DNA from: Rhabdophis nuchalis
Taxonomy: Eukaryota > Chordata > Lepidosauria > Squamata > Natricidae
NCBI GenBank assembly: GCA_039707465.1
Contig: CM077646.1
Location: 75,788,715-75,852,714, forward strand
Direction of reading: 5' to 3'
Length of the DNA: 64,000 nt
Position numbers and translations under genes: made by a program. The notes below the pieces were generated by a model. It had not been told where the DNA came from and did no database searches. It saw only the letters and a list, made by a program, of their open reading frames with translations. Of this stretch, positions 20,224-30,889 are shown piece after piece (within the stretch, counting starts at the first letter, position 1; every line of letters starts with the position of its first letter).

Positions 20224-22600
20224 CGTCCTTCTTGAGGGAAGGCCACCAAAATTGGCGCTTAACTAGATGTATAGTCTTAACAAATCCGAAGTGTCCCGCC
20301 AATCGTGAGTCGTGTGCCCGTTGCAACACAAAAGGCCGTATGGTAGCAGGGACATAAATTTTCGAACCAATCCAAGGGAGATCATCCCTGATAGTGCAAT
20401 CACCGGAGTGTGCGGAATACCATTCATCAGTAAGTAGTTCAGACTTAATTCGAGAAATCAGTTCAACGGGTGGGTTAGCCTGAACAGCGGATTGACTCCT
20501 GGTCGAAACAGGAGAAGCTGGCAAAGTAAGTGGAATCATGGGTTGCACAACTGTAAGTTTAGATACATCATATTGGGGTAGTCTGGAGAGTGCATCAGCC
20601 ATGAAATTTTTTCCTCCAGGAATATATTTGAGACGAAAGTTGAACCGATGGAAGTAATGCGCCCAACGTAGTTGCCTTGGGGATAATTTGCGGGACGAAG
20701 TGAGAGCCTCCAGGTTTTTGTGGTCTGTCCAAACCTCAAATGGATGTGGGGCACCCTCAAGAAAATGACGCCAAGTCATGAGGGCCCAACGGACAGCAAA
20801 TGCTTCCTTCTCCCAAATAGCCCATCCACGTTCAGTAGTGGATAACTTACAAGAAGTGTAGGCACACGGTTGCAGTTGGCCCTGTTGGTTGAGTTGTAGT
20901 AAAACAGCTCCTACAGCGACATCGCTGGCATCAGCCTGAACTACAAATGGGGAGTTGACATCGGGATGCTTGAGGACGGGCTCGGCCGCAAATAAACGTT
21001 TAAGTTTCTCGAAAGCAGCCTGGCACTCCATGGTCCAGTTCAGGGGGGTACTAGGTCGAGGTTTACCCTCACCCTTTGTTTTGAGAAGATTTGTAATGGG
21101 CAACGCAATACTAGCGAATGAAGGTATAAATTGACGGTAAAAGTTGGCGAAACCCAAAAAACTTTGCAGTTGTTTACGAGTGCGTGGAGGTGCCCATTCC
21201 GTGACAGCTTTCACTTTAGCAGGATCCATTTCAATTCCTTCCGAGGAAATACGATAACCCAAATAATCAATCTTCTCTTGGTGAAACTCACATTTAGATA
21301 ATTTAGCGTAAAGCTCGGCGGAGCGGAGTTTTTGAAGAACGGAACGGACAAGCTTAACATGTTCATCACGTGTTTGCGAATACACGACTATGTCATCAAG
21401 ATAAACGATGACTCCCTTGTACAGGTGGTCGTGGAGAACTTCATTGATCAGTTGCATAAATACAGAAGGAGCTCCCTGAAGACCAAAAGGCAAAACTTTA
21501 AACTGGAAACATCCCAGCGGACAGTTGAAAGCCGTCTTCCATTCGTCACTCTCTTTAATTCTTACTCTATAATAAGCTTCACGTAAATCCAGTTTCGTAA
21601 AAATCTTGCCTGTAGCAAGGTGAGCTAGCATGTCCTTCATAAGTGGAAGTGGGTAGACATTGTGTTCACAAATGGTGTTAAGGTAAGAGTAGTCCTGAAC
21701 TAAGCGCAGAGTGCCATCTTTCTTTTCCCTAAACATCACTGGTGCGGCCACGCGTGGCCTAGCAGGTTCAATGAACCCCCGTTTCAGATTCTTATCAATG
21801 AATTTGCGTAGCTCATCCATTTCACGTGGTGTCATAGAGTAAAGGCGAGGTTTAGGTAGTTGGACTCCAGGGAGAAAGTCGATCGAGCAATCGGTAGCTC
21901 TGTGAGGAGGAAGTGAATCACAAGACTTTTCGCTAAAAGTGTCTTTAAGGTCCCAATATTCTTCAGGAATCTTCTCCTCCCCAGGAATGATTTCGGGTGG
22001 AGGAAGAGCTAATGTGGGGCCTGCAGGCTCTCTAACAGGAGCGAGATCAAGGGGAGATTCATGATTGTGACTTGAAAGTGCAAAGGCATGTTCCGGTAGC
22101 AGTAAAGGTATCCGCACCCATCCCTCTTTCCAGTTAATAAGAGGATTCCATTTACGTAGCCAGTTGATCCCCAAAATGACAGCATTATCAGCTATGGGAG
22201 CCACGATAAAATTAATAGTTTCATTATGAGTCTCACCAATAGAAACTTGAAGGGGCTCAGTAACAAAAGATGCAGGAATTCCCCCCGCTACAGAACCATC
22301 CATTTGGCAAAAAGCGATAGGTACTTTTAAATTCTTTAAGTGAAATCCCATGGCGTAAACAAGATCTTGACTGATCAGACAACGGGAGCAACCGGAATCA
22401 ATGAGAGCTTGTGCGTTGCAGTTACGGCCGCTAGATGGAGCTAAAAGCTTTAAATGAATATAAAGGGGCCCGGAGCGGCGACTTACCAAATTATCGTCAG
22501 AGGAGGCAGAGTCTCCCTCCCAGTCATCGGGCTGGGCCTCAGGTTGGTCAGCGGAAAGGTCAAGCGGCTCCATTCCAGTCATCACCGGCCTACTGCGCAT
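19994..22600 (-). CDS. Gypsy pol: protease, RT, RNase H, integrase N-terminus (element 2)
   Basis: An uninterrupted 868-codon frame. In order: retropepsin site LIDSGCSRCLIS (residues about 66-77; DSG where DTG is usual), HNVYPLPLM and KLDLREAYYRVRI, catalytic YLDD near residue 400 (+ 21392-21403), RNase H with VQADASDVAVGAVLL, DHKNLEAL and MADALSRLPQ, and the integrase zinc-binding module (HDSRLAGHFG... SCPVCAASK). It ends with the first catalytic Asp region (ISMDFIVDLPS, VTDLFSK). The frame then runs into a stop at 19994, and the rest of integrase lies in another frame, so the polyprotein is truncated. The true start is upstream, in gag. Confidence 0.95.
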   Translation of the reverse strand: MRSRPVMTGMEPLDLSADQPEAQPDDWEGDSASSDDNLVSRRSGPLYIHLKLLAPSSGRNCNAQALIDSGCSRCLISQDLVYAMGFHLKNLKVPIAFCQMDGSVAGGIPASFVTEPLQVSIGETHNETINFIVAPIADNAVILGINWLRKWNPLINWKEGWVRIPLLLPEHAFALSSHNHESPLDLAPVREPAGPTLALPPPEIIPGEEKIPEEYWDLKDTFSEKSCDSLPPHRATDCSIDFLPGVQLPKPRLYSMTPREMDELRKFIDKNLKRGFIEPARPRVAAPVMFREKKDGTLRLVQDYSYLNTICEHNVYPLPLMKDMLAHLATGKIFTKLDLREAYYRVRIKESDEWKTAFNCPLGCFQFKVLPFGLQGAPSVFMQLINEVLHDHLYKGVIVYLDDIVVYSQTRDEHVKLVRSVLQKLRSAELYAKLSKCEFHQEKIDYLGYRISSEGIEMDPAKVKAVTEWAPPRTRKQLQSFLGFANFYRQFIPSFASIALPITNLLKTKGEGKPRPSTPLNWTMECQAAFEKLKRLFAAEPVLKHPDVNSPFVVQADASDVAVGAVLLQLNQQGQLQPCAYTSCKLSTTERGWAIWEKEAFAVRWALMTWRHFLEGAPHPFEVWTDHKNLEALTSSRKLSPRQLRWAHYFHRFNFRLKYIPGGKNFMADALSRLPQYDVSKLTVVQPMIPLTLPASPVSTRSQSAVQANPPVELISRIKSELLTDEWYSAHSGDCTIRDDLPWIGSKIYVPATIRPFVLQRAHDSRLAGHFGFVKTIHLVKRQFWWPSLKKDVESYIASCPVCAASKRTPGKPQGLLQSVAKPEAPWKEISMDFIVDLPSSQGYTVIWVVTDLFSKQVHFVPCSRIPS

Positions 22601-22639
22601 GCTTGGAGTTTTAGTTGGCCTTCTAGCCTCAGTAGAAGA

Positions 22640-23832
22640 ATGTGGGCGTGGCGGTTGCTTTGATCTGCAGTTATTTGCCTAGTGCCCCTCCTTCCCACAG
22701 CGAAAACAAGAGCCTGGCCGCGCTGGAGTCTATCTGCGCCTGCCCCTCTGCCTGTGGGGATCTTTATCAGGGGATCGGGGCCTGGGGCTTTCAAATAGTT
22801 TTTTCTTTTCAAAATGGGCTGGATCTTGTGAATGGGCCTGGTCCAGCTCCACATCTCCGGCTAACTGAATCCAATCATCTAGGGAATCGGGGCGGTATCT
22901 GTTCACGGATGTTTGATAAATATCCTTATTTAGCCCCTCTGTGTAGAGATCCATTAACGCCCTGTCACTATAGCCCACCATAAAAACAGAAAGTTCTTGA
23001 AAAATTTGGGTGTATTCCTGCACAGACATATTCCCCTGGCGCAAATCTCTCATTTTTATGCTAGCTTTTCGTTCAATTCGGGGGTCTTCGAATCGTCTTC
23101 TAAGCGCAGTCATAAAGCGTTCAAAGTCCCACAACAATGGTGAGTGAGTATTATGCAGAGAAACCAGCCATTTGGCAGCTTTGTTCTCCAAGGCCAAAGA
23201 GACAATTCTAATTTTAACATCGTCTTCAAAATCATCCGCGTACTGCTTAACAAAATCACTAACGTGAAGCAGAAAAAATCCTAAACTTTCGGGATCACCA
23301 TCAAACTTAATGCCCAGGGGAGGGAGTTTAGCAGGCCGGTATGGGGGGCGGGACGAATTTCCCTCTGTAATTCTCTGCTGGCTTGTGCAGGAGGGGGAGG
23401 GGCTGTTCCTCTGATCTCCTGGGCAGCAGCCGTTGCTGTTTCTTTTAACTGTTCGCCTTCCAGATAATGCCCCCCCCCGAGTTTATCCAGGGTTTCCCTC
23501 TTGTCGCTTGCCTGGCGGAGTAATTCATCAGCCATCTCCTTTAATTCCCTTTCTTCCCTTAAAAGCTCCGATATGGATGGCTTGGGAGAGGAGCGGCGGC
23601 GTCTGGTGGTATTGACCCCCGAGCCTATGTCTCCCGTCATCCCCACCCCTTCTGACCAGCGATGAGGTTTAGCTGATTCTTCGGCTGCCAGGTTTAAATC
23701 TAGGCCGGCTAAAAAGTCCAACACTGACCTCGAGTCATCTTTTGGAGCAGGTATATTGGATGCAGTCTCTCCCAAAACTTGGGCTGGCAAATCCTCCGAA
23801 GCCGGAGGCTCCTCTTTGGCAGATTCCGACAT
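22640..23832 (-). pseudogene. Gypsy gag, frameshifted (element 2)
   Basis: An ATG at 23832-23830 (MSESAKEEPPASED) opens a frame rich in Glu/Lys with REERELKEMADELL, probably coiled coil. It is lost by a frameshift near 23290. 22730-23197 carries the capsid-like gag domain (ENKAAKWLVSLHNTHSPLLWDFERF, RRFEDPRIERKA, MSVQEYTQIF) and an Arg-rich tail. A CCHC knuckle, CFRCGKEGH then a TAG stop then ANNC, lies at about 22660-22715, so the knuckle itself is interrupted. Confidence 0.9.
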
Positions 23833-23865
23833 CAGGTTGTGATTTTTAGTGACTTCCTGCTTAAA

Positions 23866-24259
23866 TGTCAGGATCCGTTTCTTCAAGTACTCAAGAAAGA
23901 CCACACTTAAACATTGTTTGGAATGAATAAGGTTACTTTTACTAAATACCAAAGAATAACAGACCAAGGTGAAGCAGGAAGTAACTAGTTTAGGCGCGAA
24001 CAATGAGTATTAAAGCTTAAGCCCACGCCAATAGCCCTAACCCCCCCTAACAGTGTCCAATGTACTTTCTTCTCCGACATCAGGTGGGCAGGTCATCACC
24101 AGCATGGAATGTGAGACCGTTACACCAAAGATAACACCGGCGGGCAACATCTTCCACCAATCTTCCACCAGCTTTCATAATTGAAACCCCAGCGCCCCAC
24201 CCTCCCCGTTTCCATGGCAGCCAAGCAGCATAAGAAGAAACAAGAAGCAAAGGCTGACA
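23866..24259 (-). repeat. 5' LTR of Gypsy element 2
   Basis: 394 bp. The adjoining minus-strand sequence starts TTTAAGCAGGAAGTCAC, with no TGG, so I could not identify a standard tRNA primer site. Confidence 0.95.
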
Positions 24260-24264
24260 CCATA

Positions 24265-25800
24265 GCAGAACCTCTAAGCATAATCTATGAGATATCTTTC
24301 AGAACCAGCTCCATGCCCAACCTATGGTCTTTAGCCATGTTCATCCCTATCTTCAAAAATGGAGATCCCAGCCTTGTTGAAAATTACAGACCTCACTATC
24401 ACTATGTTGAGTCACCTGCAAAGTCATGGAATCAATCATTAACCAATCCATTACCTACCACTTAGAGACAAATAACCTACTCTAACAAGCAGTTTGGTTT
24501 CAGAAAAAAACTTGTCCTGTAATCTGCAACTCCTACACTGCAAAAACATATGGACTACATAACTTGACCAGGGAAAAGCAATAGATGCAGTTTACATAGA
24601 CTTCTGCAAAGCCTTTGATTCAGTGGTACACAACAAACTGCTAAAACAAAAATCTTATGACATTTACAGACATTTACCTACATTCCTGTCAACCAGGCAA
24701 CAAATAGTCAAAATAGGGAGAGTCCTATTAAACTGCCTAAGTTAACAGCAGTGTCTCCCAAGGCAGAGTCTTAGGACTCATGGTCTATATGATTTACATA
24801 AATTATCTTTGTGATCATCTCAAAAGCAGCTGTGTCCTCTTTGCTGATGACGTAAAGCTATTCAACACCACTGACAATGCTGTTGCCCTTCAAAATGACT
24901 TTGACTATGTTTCTGAATGGTCAAACAATTGACAACTCCAAATCTCAACCAACAAATGCTCTGTCTTACGCATTGGCAAAAAAAATTAGAACACCAAGCC
25001 TGGCGGATACGACCCCACTCTGTCAAGAACCTTGGAGTACTCATATCAAATGATCTAAGCACCAGAGCTCACTGTAACAGTATTGCCAAAAAGGCATTAA
25101 GAATTGTTAACCTAATCTTCTGAAGCTTCTTCTCCGGCAATGTTGTACTGCAAACTACGGCATATAAAATTTTTGCTAGACCAATTCTCGAATACAGCTC
25201 ATCTGCCTGGACCCGCACTGTATATCGGACATTAACACAATTGAGCAAGTCCAGAAGTATTTCATGAGAAGAATACTCCACTCCCCTGCTTGCAATAGAA
25301 TACCTTATGCCATCAGGCTTGAATTGTTGGGCTTGGACAACCTAGAACTAAACTGCCTACGGTCTGACCTAAGCGTAGTACAGAAAATTATCTGCTACAG
25401 TGTCCTACCTGTCAATGACTACTTCAGCTTCAACCGCAATAATACACGAGCACACAATAGATATAAACTCAAGGTAAACTGCTCCAAACTCGATTGCAAA
25501 AGATATGACTTCAGCAAGTGGTCAATGCCTGGAATGCACTACCTGGCTCTGTTGTTACATCCTCAACCCCCCCCCCCCCCCGTAACTTTAATCTTAGACT
25601 ATCTACTGTTGACCTCACCCCATTCCTAAGAGGTCTGTAAGGGGTGTGCATAAGCACACCAGTGTCCCTAACGTCCCTGTCCTACTGTCCTCATTTATTT
25701 GTACCCATTTCTATTTTCTTATTCATGTTTATTCTTATTCCTGTTATCTTGTACATGAGTGACAAACTAAATAAATAAAGTAAAAATAAAATAAATAAAT
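24265..25800 (+). pseudogene. Right piece of decayed CR1/Jockey-group LINE
   Basis: Resumes the frame of 18503-18567: AEPLSIIYEISFRTSSMPN, IPIFKNGDPSLVENYRP. Further RT blocks are readable across frames: VYIDFCKAFDSVVHNKLL (24590-24650), the QGRVLG region (24755-24775), CVLFADDVKLFN with the catalytic ADD (24834-24866), LGVLISNDL (25030-25065) and a WNALPG-like end at about 25530. It ends in an A+T-rich AAATAAATAAAG tail (25765-25800). Many stops; a poly(C)14 run lies at 25567-25580. An old, dead LINE; the precise clade is uncertain. Confidence 0.85.
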
Positions 25801-25865
25801 TGTCTTATCTTGTCAGGAGGTTGCAAAAGGTATCATATGACTCCAGGATATTGTAATCGTCATAT

Positions 25866-26006
25866 ATACTGTACATGCCAGTTGCCATACCTCTGAATTT
25901 TGATTATATGACCATGAGGATAATACAACAGTCATAAGTCACAATTTTCGGTACCGTTGTAATTTTAAATGGTGATTAAAGTAATAGTTGTAAGTAGACG
26001 ACTATC
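25866..26006. mobile_element. Remnant of CAGGTARTYC-family TIR element
   Basis: Diverged right half: ATGACCATGAGG, CAGTCATAAGTCACAATTTT, GTTGTAAGTAGACGACTATC. Confidence 0.5.
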
Positions 26007-26009
26007 TAA

Positions 26010-27824
26010 ACCTGGGACTAGTACCTGTAACAGGGACATGACATAATGTATCATCTGAGGACTTAAGGAAAAGTGAGCTGTATATACCAATAGATACTAT
26101 ATAACTCACTGAGTGTCCCATTATTAGGATTTGGATAACTGATAAAGCAGAGGCACTATTTATAGAAGCACAAAGGTCCCAAAGTTCAATTCCCAGGAAT
26201 AACATCTGGCTGCCTATGCCTAACAAATCTTATAGGACAAAATGGGTGCCTCCTGGTGGTCAATACATCTAATAGGCCGAGATAGTAAGGAGAGAAAAAT
26301 TGCCAAAGAATATGTCTTGTGATTGGGCTGATTGTCATGCCAATTCAGACTTCTACTTAATTTTTCTCTACCTCTGTTCTGACTGTTTTCACATTTGCCT
26401 CATTACCCCTTGGGACATGAGCGTACCAAGGAATTAGCCAATTTTGCTGAGCATCAACCTCAACAGTATGTCTCAGTGTTCCTTTATATATTGATTACTT
26501 CTTAAAATGTCTGAAAGCAGATTGTGAATTAACATGAAAATTTTCTATTCAGAGAAATCCACATTTTTTTTAATGCTTGACCAAGACCTTGGGTATATAT
26601 AGAGTAACGTATTCACAGCAAGTTCTTTTTTAGATTCTACCCACAGCTCTCATATACTCGTCCCATTCTCAAATTTTTAAGAAGGCAGTAAATGCTTCTA
26701 ATTAGCACCAAACCAGTCCTTGTTAATAACATGAAATTAAGCAATAGTAGACATCCTTAAGTGTTAAATGATTAATAAAAGTATTTCTTTTTCAATCTGA
26801 GATTAATCACTTGAATATGGAGATACCGACTTCTAGAATGGCTACCTTTACCTAGTTGCATATAATGCCCATTGGGAATACAACATTCTGGCCTTTGATC
26901 TAATGTGGAAATTTATTTTAGAAACTATATATTCTCTAATCTCAATTTATATACCCATGTGTCTGCTTATTATAGGGAAATGGGCTTGTTTCTTTGAAAG
27001 ATTTATAATAGCAGTTGAGGAAAATGGCAAACAACTTTCTGTGTTTCTTAGGACTGTGTAAATCCTTCAAAAGCGTTACTTCACAAACTGTGGCAACAGT
27101 GAGGAGCAACTTCTGAAGCAGCCATACAAATTGAGAGATAAAAGATAAAAAATGTCTGCTTGAGCTATTTGAAAAGAAAGGTTATGCATACTGTAGCACT
27201 TCTCTCAAAGGATTTGCACAGGCATAACAAGTTGTTGGTTTAAATGTGTGCTTGGCAAAGTTCTAATTTGTGCTAAATACACTGTAAAAGAAGAAATTAT
27301 TATCATAAAATATTGATCATGTTGTGATTTTGTGTGTATTTTTAAAACACACTAAGGAATGGGAGCAAGAATAAGAAGCTTGAAGCAATAACCTTGAATA
27401 TTATTTGGTTTAATATGTGCTTACTGCTCTGTCATTGAACAAAGTCTGTAAAGTGCTCTAATCAATTTCAAGGTTTCTGGGCAGACTGATATATATCCAT
27501 AAGTAGTAATTCATCCTCAAAGGATGTAAATGCTGAATATTTACAGATTAGGTGCTGTTCTACTTTGTAAGGCTTTGTGAGGCTTAACCCAAGCAAAGTC
27601 TCAAATATTGCATAAAGTACTAAAATAAAAAGAGTCAACAGCCCTATCAGTAATTGCCACAGATCTGGGGAGGTGCCAGAGAAACAGTACTTTCCGCTTT
27701 CAGAGTGTTATTTGGCAGGTTACAGTCAAGAAGTTGTATATAAAGCATACCAGTGTAGCAAATCATTTCTTCCATCATCATGTGCTCCTTCATGAAGGGT
27801 ATGCATATTTGAAATAGTTAACTA
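26010..27824. other. Host non-coding DNA
   Basis: About 1.8 kb of A+T-rich sequence. No exon, TE terminus or long frame supported. Confidence 0.5.
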
Positions 27825-28026
27825 CAGGTAGTCCTTGTTTAGCAACTGCCTCATTTAGCAACTGTTTGCAGTTATAGCATAAATAACGTGACTAATCCTT
27901 GCATTTATAATCTTCACAGGTTTGTAAAGCAAAGGCAAGTGGAAGTAAGATCAGAGGCATACTTTGCAACCACTTTGCTCAACAATCAAGTTGCTGGTCC
28001 CAATTCTAGTTGTTAAACAGGGGCTA
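27825..28026. mobile_element. CAGGTARTYC-family TIR element, short copy
   Basis: TA|CAGGTAGTCCTTGTTTAGCAAC at the left and the inverse (GTTGTTAAACAGGGGCTAC) at the right; about 200 bp. The right TA is obscured by mutation. Confidence 0.7.
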
Positions 28027-28479
28027 CAATTATAGTAGATGCTATAGTGGCATATAATATGGAGTGGATATATGAGTAATTTCTGAAATAATTATCAAGT
28101 TGCAAAAATTATCTATTCTTAACCTCTATCTTAAGATAGGGTTCTACACTAAGTATCACTAGGGTCTCATTAGAGAAGTGGACAACATTAAGTTACTATT
28201 TTCCTGCTAAGTATCTATTTAAGATACAGATATATTGCTTCCTTGTGTTAATTTTACTCATATTCATGTTCCTGTTGCAATTTAATTCCAATTAATGTGA
28301 AAATACAATGTGTACTGCTCAACGTATCAGCATATTTCAATTCTTAATAGATATTTGCATCCAATTTAATGTTTTTTAAATGTAATACAGTCACATTCCA
28401 GCACTCAACTGTTTCAAAGCTCAGTATTTGATACATTTTGAAGCAGAAATCTTGTCCTGACGCTTGTCTTTCTCCTAGT

Positions 28480-28835
28480 AGTCAACATGCAAAGAAGAAC
28501 TTTCTGAAAAGAAGGACTGGGGGGAACAGAATAGTAGTGTTCCAGTATTTGAGGGGCTACTGCTAAGAGGAGGGGGCTAACTTATTTTCCAAAACACCAG
28601 AGATCAGGACAACTAATCAAAGACAAAAACAACTTGGAATTAAGGAAAACTTGCTAACCGTGAGAACAATTAACTAGTGGAACAGCTTGACTTCAGAAGT
28701 TGTAGGTGCTTCATCACTGGACGTTTTTAAGAAAAGACTGGACAGCCACCTGTCTGAAATGGTATAAGGTCTCCTGCTTGAGCAGGAGATTGAACTAGAA
28801 GACCTCGAAGGTCCCTTCCAGTTCTAGTCTAATTG
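28480..28835 (+). mobile_element. CR1 LINE 3' fragment
   Basis: Contains AACAATTAACTAGTGGAACAGCTTG, TCTGAAATGGTATAAGGT and GAAGACCTCGAAGGTCCCTTCCAG, matching the end of the CR1 at 42618-43890. It ends in a short TTGATTGATTGATGA tail. Confidence 0.9.
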
Positions 28836-28859
28836 ATTGATTGATGACTGCTGTCTCGT

Positions 28860-29870
28860 GATTCAATATTTATTCCACCTGAAATAGTGGGTCACGTGGT
28901 AAATCACATGGTTTTCTCTGTACCCATCAGTTTTAATATTAGCTTTTCTTCTGGAACAAATTACTGATGGGGACCAAGGTTCCACTGTATCTTAAATATG
29001 TAACAAATTAGAACAAAAGGACAGAAAAAGTCATTTGAAATATAGAAGATACAAAGAAGCCATATTAAGCTAGCTTGCTAACAAAAATGCTACAAAGTAT
29101 AATATACAGTATGTGATCCAAATATCTCAACACCTCAAACTGAATATATAGTTCCCACATGCTTCAAATCTTTATAGGATGCCTTTTTTTGTTCAGAAGA
29201 AGGAAATTCCTTGTGTATTCTGCATGGGTCACCAGTCATAAAAATGCAGACAGCACATACAGACTTGTGTGTGTCAAAAATAATAAATCTTGGCCAACAT
29301 TACAAATAAAGAATTTGAAACAGATGCAGCAAAGCACATACTTCACCATAACACAACAAAGAAGCATTTTTAAAAAGGCATTGTGAAAAGGCATTCTTTT
29401 TCTCTCAGGAGACTATCCTTTGTGAAAATGAAGACCTAGCCAATTTGAACACCAGAGGGTGGTATTTACCAAGAATAGTTTTTTTTAAATAATACTATGT
29501 ATTAATTTTCTGTATACAGTACTGTTTTTGCTTGGAAGAAAGACCATGATTTTGCCCTAATAATTAATTTTAAAATGGAAGTCTTACCTAAGATTTGCTG
29601 ATTGAAAAAAAATCCCTGCATAATTTTTTTTGAGAGAATCATTTTAAATTTGTGAAGTGCAGGAAAAAAGGAGCCAAGGCTGTTTAAATAATGCAGGTTT
29701 ATTGCATGCTAGCATTCTGTACAAGAATCTGAATTACTAACAATCAAAGCAAATTGGCAGTAGATAAATGTCAGTGGAATTCAAGGTGGGCTTGACTTAG
29801 ATCTCTTATGGGCATGAAGGGACTTGAGTCTAATGACATGCTTTACCTCTCCCTCAGGCTCAACCTGGAT
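28860..29870. other. Host non-coding DNA
   Basis: No supportable feature. The 75-codon frame at 29159-29386 has no recognisable domain and no splice or promoter context. Confidence 0.45.
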
Positions 29871-29885
29871 ATATATATATATATT

Positions 29886-30123
29886 TCTGGGTTCAAATCC
29901 CAGTGGAGTGTGGCCAACTGATGAGAGCTAATAAGCTTGAAATAGATCTATCTTGGTCTCTCAAATTTAAATTTATTGATCAGCTCATAAAACTAACACA
30001 CATATCTAAAAAAAAATTTATACAACATAACTCATGGTTCTCTGTCTAGATGGTCTCTGGTGATGAGCCGAAAGGCAGAGAGGGAAACAGTATGTCTCCT
30101 CCCTTAATGAAGTTGTGAAAATA

Positions 30124-30211
<88 letters not shown>

Positions 30212-30465
30212 ATTGTTTCCACAACATCCTGTTAGGGCCCCAATTAAGGGAGGAGACATACTGTTTCCTTTTCTGCCTTTCAGCTCATCACCAGAGACCA
30301 TCTAGACAGAAAGCCATGAGTTCCGTTGTGTGATTTTTTAAATATGTGTGTTAGTTTTATGAGCTGATCAATAAATAAATCAGGGAGACTAGTATAGATC
30401 TATTTCAAGCTTTTTAGCTCTCATCAGCTAGCCATAGCCTTACTGGGATTCGAACTGGGGCTGTG
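29886..30465. repeat. Inverted pair of SINE-like repeats around (ATCT)n
   Basis: Left arm 29886-30120 and right arm 30215-30465 are inverted copies: GATGAGAGCTAATAAGCTTG matches the complement of CAAGCTTTTTAGCTCTCATC, and GATGGTCTCTGGTGATGAGC the complement of CTCATCACCAGAGACCATC. The outer ends carry a tRNA B-box-like motif (GGGTTCAAATCCCAG; GGGATTCGAACTGG), pointing to a tRNA-derived SINE. A third partial copy, in direct orientation, follows at about 30475-30525. Confidence 0.8.
30126..30211. repeat. (ATCT)n microsatellite
   Basis: About 21 uninterrupted ATCT units, located exactly at the hinge of the surrounding inverted repeat. Confidence 0.97.
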
Positions 30466-30523
30466 TTGCATATCACAACGGAACTCATGGCTTTCTGTCT
30501 AGATGGTCTCTGGTGATGAGCCG

Positions 30524-30881
30524 ACACCTTGAGCAATCTCAACCAAACTTGGTACACAGATGACTTACTCTCTGGAAATAAATACTGTGGGGCAACACAC
30601 CCCTAAAACCCCCGGGGTGTGTGTTCTGTTAAGATACAGTCTGTTGTGCCTTAAATGGTTTCTACAATACTCCATAACATGACTTCTACTGCACAGAGCA
30701 GTGGAGTTGCCATGGTAATGGCTTCACAGTACTCCACAAGGAACCTCCCTCTGGTAAGGGGGGAAATCCAAGATTAGAAATTATGTTTGGTCCAGACATT
30801 TTCAACAAAATCAGGGCTTTTCCTGTCTAATACTTGGGCAACACTGGATTATCAGATAGCCACCTATAAAAATCATTTAAA
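30524..30881 (+). mobile_element. Helitron remnant
   Basis: ACCTTGAGCAATCTCAACC followed by AAACTTGGTACACAGATGACTTACT is a phrase common to vertebrate Helitrons. The right end CTTGGGCAACACTGGATTATCAGATAG fits a decayed CTAG terminus at 30878-30881. No coding capacity; the left end is lost in the SINE-like copy. Confidence 0.5.
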
Positions 30882-30889
30882 GTCGTCTT

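Larger units (their letters stand above)
18568..24259 (-). mobile_element. Chromodomain Gypsy LTR retrotransposon, young, minus strand
   Basis: Two 394-bp LTRs (18568-18961, 23866-24259), TGTCAGG...GCTGACA on the + strand, differ at about six positions (about 1.5%). They are flanked by a perfect 5-bp duplication CCATA (18563-18567 and 24260-24264). Internally on the minus strand lie gag, protease, RT, RNase H, integrase and a C-terminal chromodomain, making this a chromovirus-type Gypsy. A few frameshifts and one in-frame stop in the zinc knuckle disable it. It sits inside an older LINE. Confidence 0.96.

Noticed and set aside
20536..23003. Plus-strand frames opposite Gypsy element 2
   Set aside because: Shadows of the minus-strand gag and pol frames with no domain of their own.
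29872..29884. (TA)n run as a microsatellite
   Set aside because: Only about six units, at the edge of the SINE-like repeat. Too short to list as a separate feature.
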